DNA from: CAZWRV01 sp964636325
GTDB lineage: Bacteria > Verrucomicrobiota > Lentisphaeria > Victivallales > GWF2-50-93
Length of the DNA: 64,000 nucleotides
Assembly (NCBI GenBank): GCA_964636325.1
Contig: CAZWRV010000011.1
Location: 30,484-94,483, forward strand
Direction: 5' to 3'
Below the pieces are notes generated by a model. That model made no database searches, was not told the DNA's origin, and worked only from the letters and a program-made list of their open reading frames with translations. Below are positions 62,539-64,000 of this stretch, piece after piece; position 1 is the stretch's first letter; every line of letters begins with the position of its first letter. A program made the position numbers and the translations under genes.

Positions 62539-62605
62539 ACCGGACACGAACCGGACACGAACCCGACATCATATGAGGACACAACCCGACACGAACCCGA
62601 CATAA
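62539..62605. repeat. Iteron-like 11-bp direct repeats
   Basis: Five 11-bp units of the ACC(C/G)GACA(C/T)xA type start at 62539, 62550, 62561, 62584 and 62595; the first three are contiguous, then a 12-bp break, then two more. They follow the YhcG gene in an intergenic region (62489-62705). Iterons near replication genes often mark origins, but the replication gene is 7 kb away, so the role is uncertain. Confidence 0.6.
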
Positions 62606-62705
62606 ATCAGCCGCTCCAGATCATACGAACAGGACATAGAAGGGGCTGGCGTATGGGCTAAAAAAAGCCGGACGCTTCCTGATCCAGCCTTCCCTTTCCG
62701 CGTCA

Positions 62706-63305
62706 TCAGCATACGCGGATGTTCATGAACCCCGCCTTGCTGAGCAGTGCGAACACGATCAGCGCGGCCGAGGCCAGGAACAACAATGACTTGATTTTCG
62801 CGAGCGCCGCCTTGGCATGGGGCCTGTCCCCTGCTCCGATGTACTTCACATACCTCGCCAGCGAGACCAGGCCCGCCGCCGTCAGTACCAGCACCGGCAG
62901 TGTGGGCAGGAATCCGAAGTTCATGAATCCGCACAGCAGCAGCGCCAGCGCGGCGGCGGCATAGATGAACAACGCGGCCAGGACCTGGGCTCCCGCTGGA
63001 ACCTTGAAGCGTTCCACAAAACTACGTCTTATATGCTCCGCGACCGAGTCGCCGAAGAGCGTCAGCAGCGCGGTCGCCGCCGCGAACAACATCAGCGTCC
63101 TCTGCACGCTCCCCCTGAGCTTCTCCCTGAACTGGTCGGCGGAATTCTCCATCTGCCTGTAGGCGTCCTCGGCACCCTTCCTGTAGCCGGCCTCCGCTCC
63201 GTCCTTGAAGCCGTCCTCGTAGGTCGGCGTCTTCCCGCACGATACCGTGGTGAGCGTCGCTGCGGCCAGCAACGTGAACAATGCGAATACCCTTCTCAAC
63301 GTCAT
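62706..63305 (-). CDS. Membrane lipoprotein-like protein of unknown function
   Basis: The 199-aa product has a signal with a LTTVSC lipobox, a Gly/Ala-spaced amphipathic segment (YEDGFKDGAEAGYRKGAEDAYRQ by block, about 28-52) and five hydrophobic helices in the remaining sequence (about 70-90, 103-125, 127-150, 165-198). Its ATG overlaps the stop of the upstream 71-aa gene. The mix of lipoprotein signal and polytopic region suggests an envelope-associated protein of the element. No family is recognised. Confidence 0.6.
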   Translation of the reverse strand: MTLRRVFALFTLLAAATLTTVSCGKTPTYEDGFKDGAEAGYRKGAEDAYRQMENSADQFREKLRGSVQRTLMLFAAATALLTLFGDSVAEHIRRSFVERFKVPAGAQVLAALFIYAAAALALLLCGFMNFGFLPTLPVLVLTAAGLVSLARYVKYIGAGDRPHAKAALAKIKSLLFLASAALIVFALLSKAGFMNIRVC

Positions 63306-63520
63306 CAGCCCCCCCTTCTTGCGAACTTGAAATACAGATACGCGGCCGAGACCAGTCCCAGCGCCGCCGCGAAGCCCATCAGCGCGGGGCCGAACAGCGC
63401 GAGCCCATTCTCGGCGACGGGCCTTATGACAGTCTCAGGCATCTGCGGCAGAGCCGTGGCCCCGCCGATGCCTAGAATTACGATTGCGACAGCGATTGCG
63501 ACCCAGATGATCGGTGGCAT
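63305..63520 (-). CDS. Small two-helix membrane protein
   Basis: From the ATG preceded by AGGAGG at 9-nt spacing the product is 71 aa, MPPIIWVAIAVAIVILG..., with two hydrophobic helices (about 3-22 and 42-62) separated by a short polar loop and a basic end (KFARRGG). Upstream in-frame starts at 63538 and 63580 are less well placed. It is coupled to the 199-aa gene by stop-start overlap and to the 19-codon frame upstream. Such pairs recall small phage coat or holin-like proteins, but nothing specific is recognised. Confidence 0.6.
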   Translation of the reverse strand: MPPIIWVAIAVAIVILGIGGATALPQMPETVIRPVAENGLALFGPALMGFAAALGLVSAAYLYFKFARRGG

Positions 63521-63534
63521 TTTTTTAGTCCTCC

Positions 63535-63594
63535 TCATATTGTTGGTTGGCTGTTGTTGTCCAGCTCGTTCACTCCGCATGTGATCTTCGCCAT
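63535..63594 (-). CDS. Possible 19-aa leader or micro-protein
   Basis: GAGGAGGGAGCAACC is a near-perfect ribosome-binding site before an ATG at 63594, giving the peptide MAKITCGVNELDNNSQPTI. Its stop overlaps an ATG (ATATGAGGAGG) 15 nt before the start of the 71-aa membrane protein gene, so it may be a coupled leader peptide. It is too short for family assignment. Confidence 0.4.
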   Translation of the reverse strand: MAKITCGVNELDNNSQPTI

Positions 63595-64000
63595 GGTTGC
63601 TCCCTCCTCGTGATTAAGGTGTTGTTACGCTATGACCGGCACATGGCGTGGGCCGGCTGTAGGCGGAGGCGAGCGGTAAGGCTCCCTCAAGTTATTATAC
63701 CGCCGGAAGGGGGTGGGATTAACCTGGGGGACGGTAGGCGCGGGGAAGGGGGAAGGCCGCCTTAATATTGGCGGAAACATGGCGGCCGGCATATGCTCAA
63801 CCACAAGCCCAGACGCATGCTGAAAGGAACTTGTTCCTGGCGTGCGCTAGGGCTTAACAAAAAGCTAGAAGGAACAGGTTCGAAAGGAAGTCGATGCATC
63901 ATGAGATCGCAGCCTTCGAAGTTGAAATCGAAGCGTCGGAAAATATGTAAGTATTCAGCGAAGTATGTAGCCAGCCTCAAGACAGCTGGCTTCTTTTTTT
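63595..64000. other. Right edge of window: palindromes, terminator and a possible truncated frame
   Basis: A complementary pair GAACTTGTTCCT (63827-63838)/AGGAACAGGTTC (63870-63881) could form a 12-bp stem. A basic frame from the ATG at 63901 (MRSQPSKLKSKRRK...) runs to the window edge and may be the start of a truncated gene, but it also crosses the terminator-like hairpin below. Nothing else was recognised in 63600-63800. Confidence 0.4.
63969..64000 (+). terminator. Terminator-like hairpin at window end
   Basis: Stem AGCCAGC (63969-63975)/GCTGGCT (63985-63991) with a 9-nt loop and a run of T from 63994 to the edge. Confidence 0.7.

Overview
The window looks like a chromosome segment from a Gram-negative bacterium of the PVC group, most likely a Lentisphaerae (Victivallales-type) lineage. 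The grounds are: a prepilin-like protein of the [25 protein letters not shown] type that is greatly expanded in that phylum, a TIGR03790-type protein, outer-membrane biogenesis genes (BamD-like, LptE-like, KdsD), many TPR/HEAT proteins, and G+C-rich coding with many dispersed palindromic intergenic repeats. The phylum call is an inference from protein character; no rRNA is present.

Layout. 0-10 kb: pilin-like protein, a 1090-aa HEAT-repeat protein, a ClpP-fold serine protease-like protein, a TPR/zinc-ribbon protein, and a two-gene unit of an unknown 622-aa protein plus a SWIM zinc-finger protein. 10.2-12.1 kb: a candidate retron. A 175-nt region with a 27-bp closing stem, a TTAGC priming motif, an msr-like hairpin and an msd-like hairpin lies upstream of a retron-type reverse transcriptase, and two families of palindromic repeats sit between them. 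12-28 kb: sugar-isomerase-like protein, TPR protein, frr, a GT39-like membrane protein, proS behind a structured leader, lipocalin plus TIGR03790 protein, and two histidine kinases, the second lacking the phospho-accepting His. 28.8-35.7 kb: def, a DUF1189-like membrane protein, a D123-family protein, a membrane protein with a 19-G tract, and an ABC-2 exporter pair. 35.8-43.1 kb (minus strand): mannosyl-glucose phosphorylase, a heterodimeric ABC exporter, hisG and a phosphohexomutase. 43.3-50.8 kb: SASA-type esterase, a six-copy 69-bp tandem array, kdsD, a frameshifted SUFU-domain gene, BamD-like, LptE-like, ispF and an MFS transporter.

50.98 kb to the right edge: tRNA-Ser(GCU) is followed by a tyrosine recombinase and an integrated element that runs off the window. 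The element carries a consensus sigma-70 promoter with a compact RNA ending in a strong terminator, an ATGA/GTGA-coupled operon of small genes and a PrimPol-PriCT2-SF3 helicase replication protein, several unknown proteins, a probable leaderless HTH regulator, a zinc-finger protein, a NERD-domain protein, a YhcG-type PDDEXK nuclease, iteron-like repeats and a small membrane-protein operon. It resembles a phage satellite or integrative mobilizable element; no capsid, terminase or conjugation gene is recognisable inside the window.
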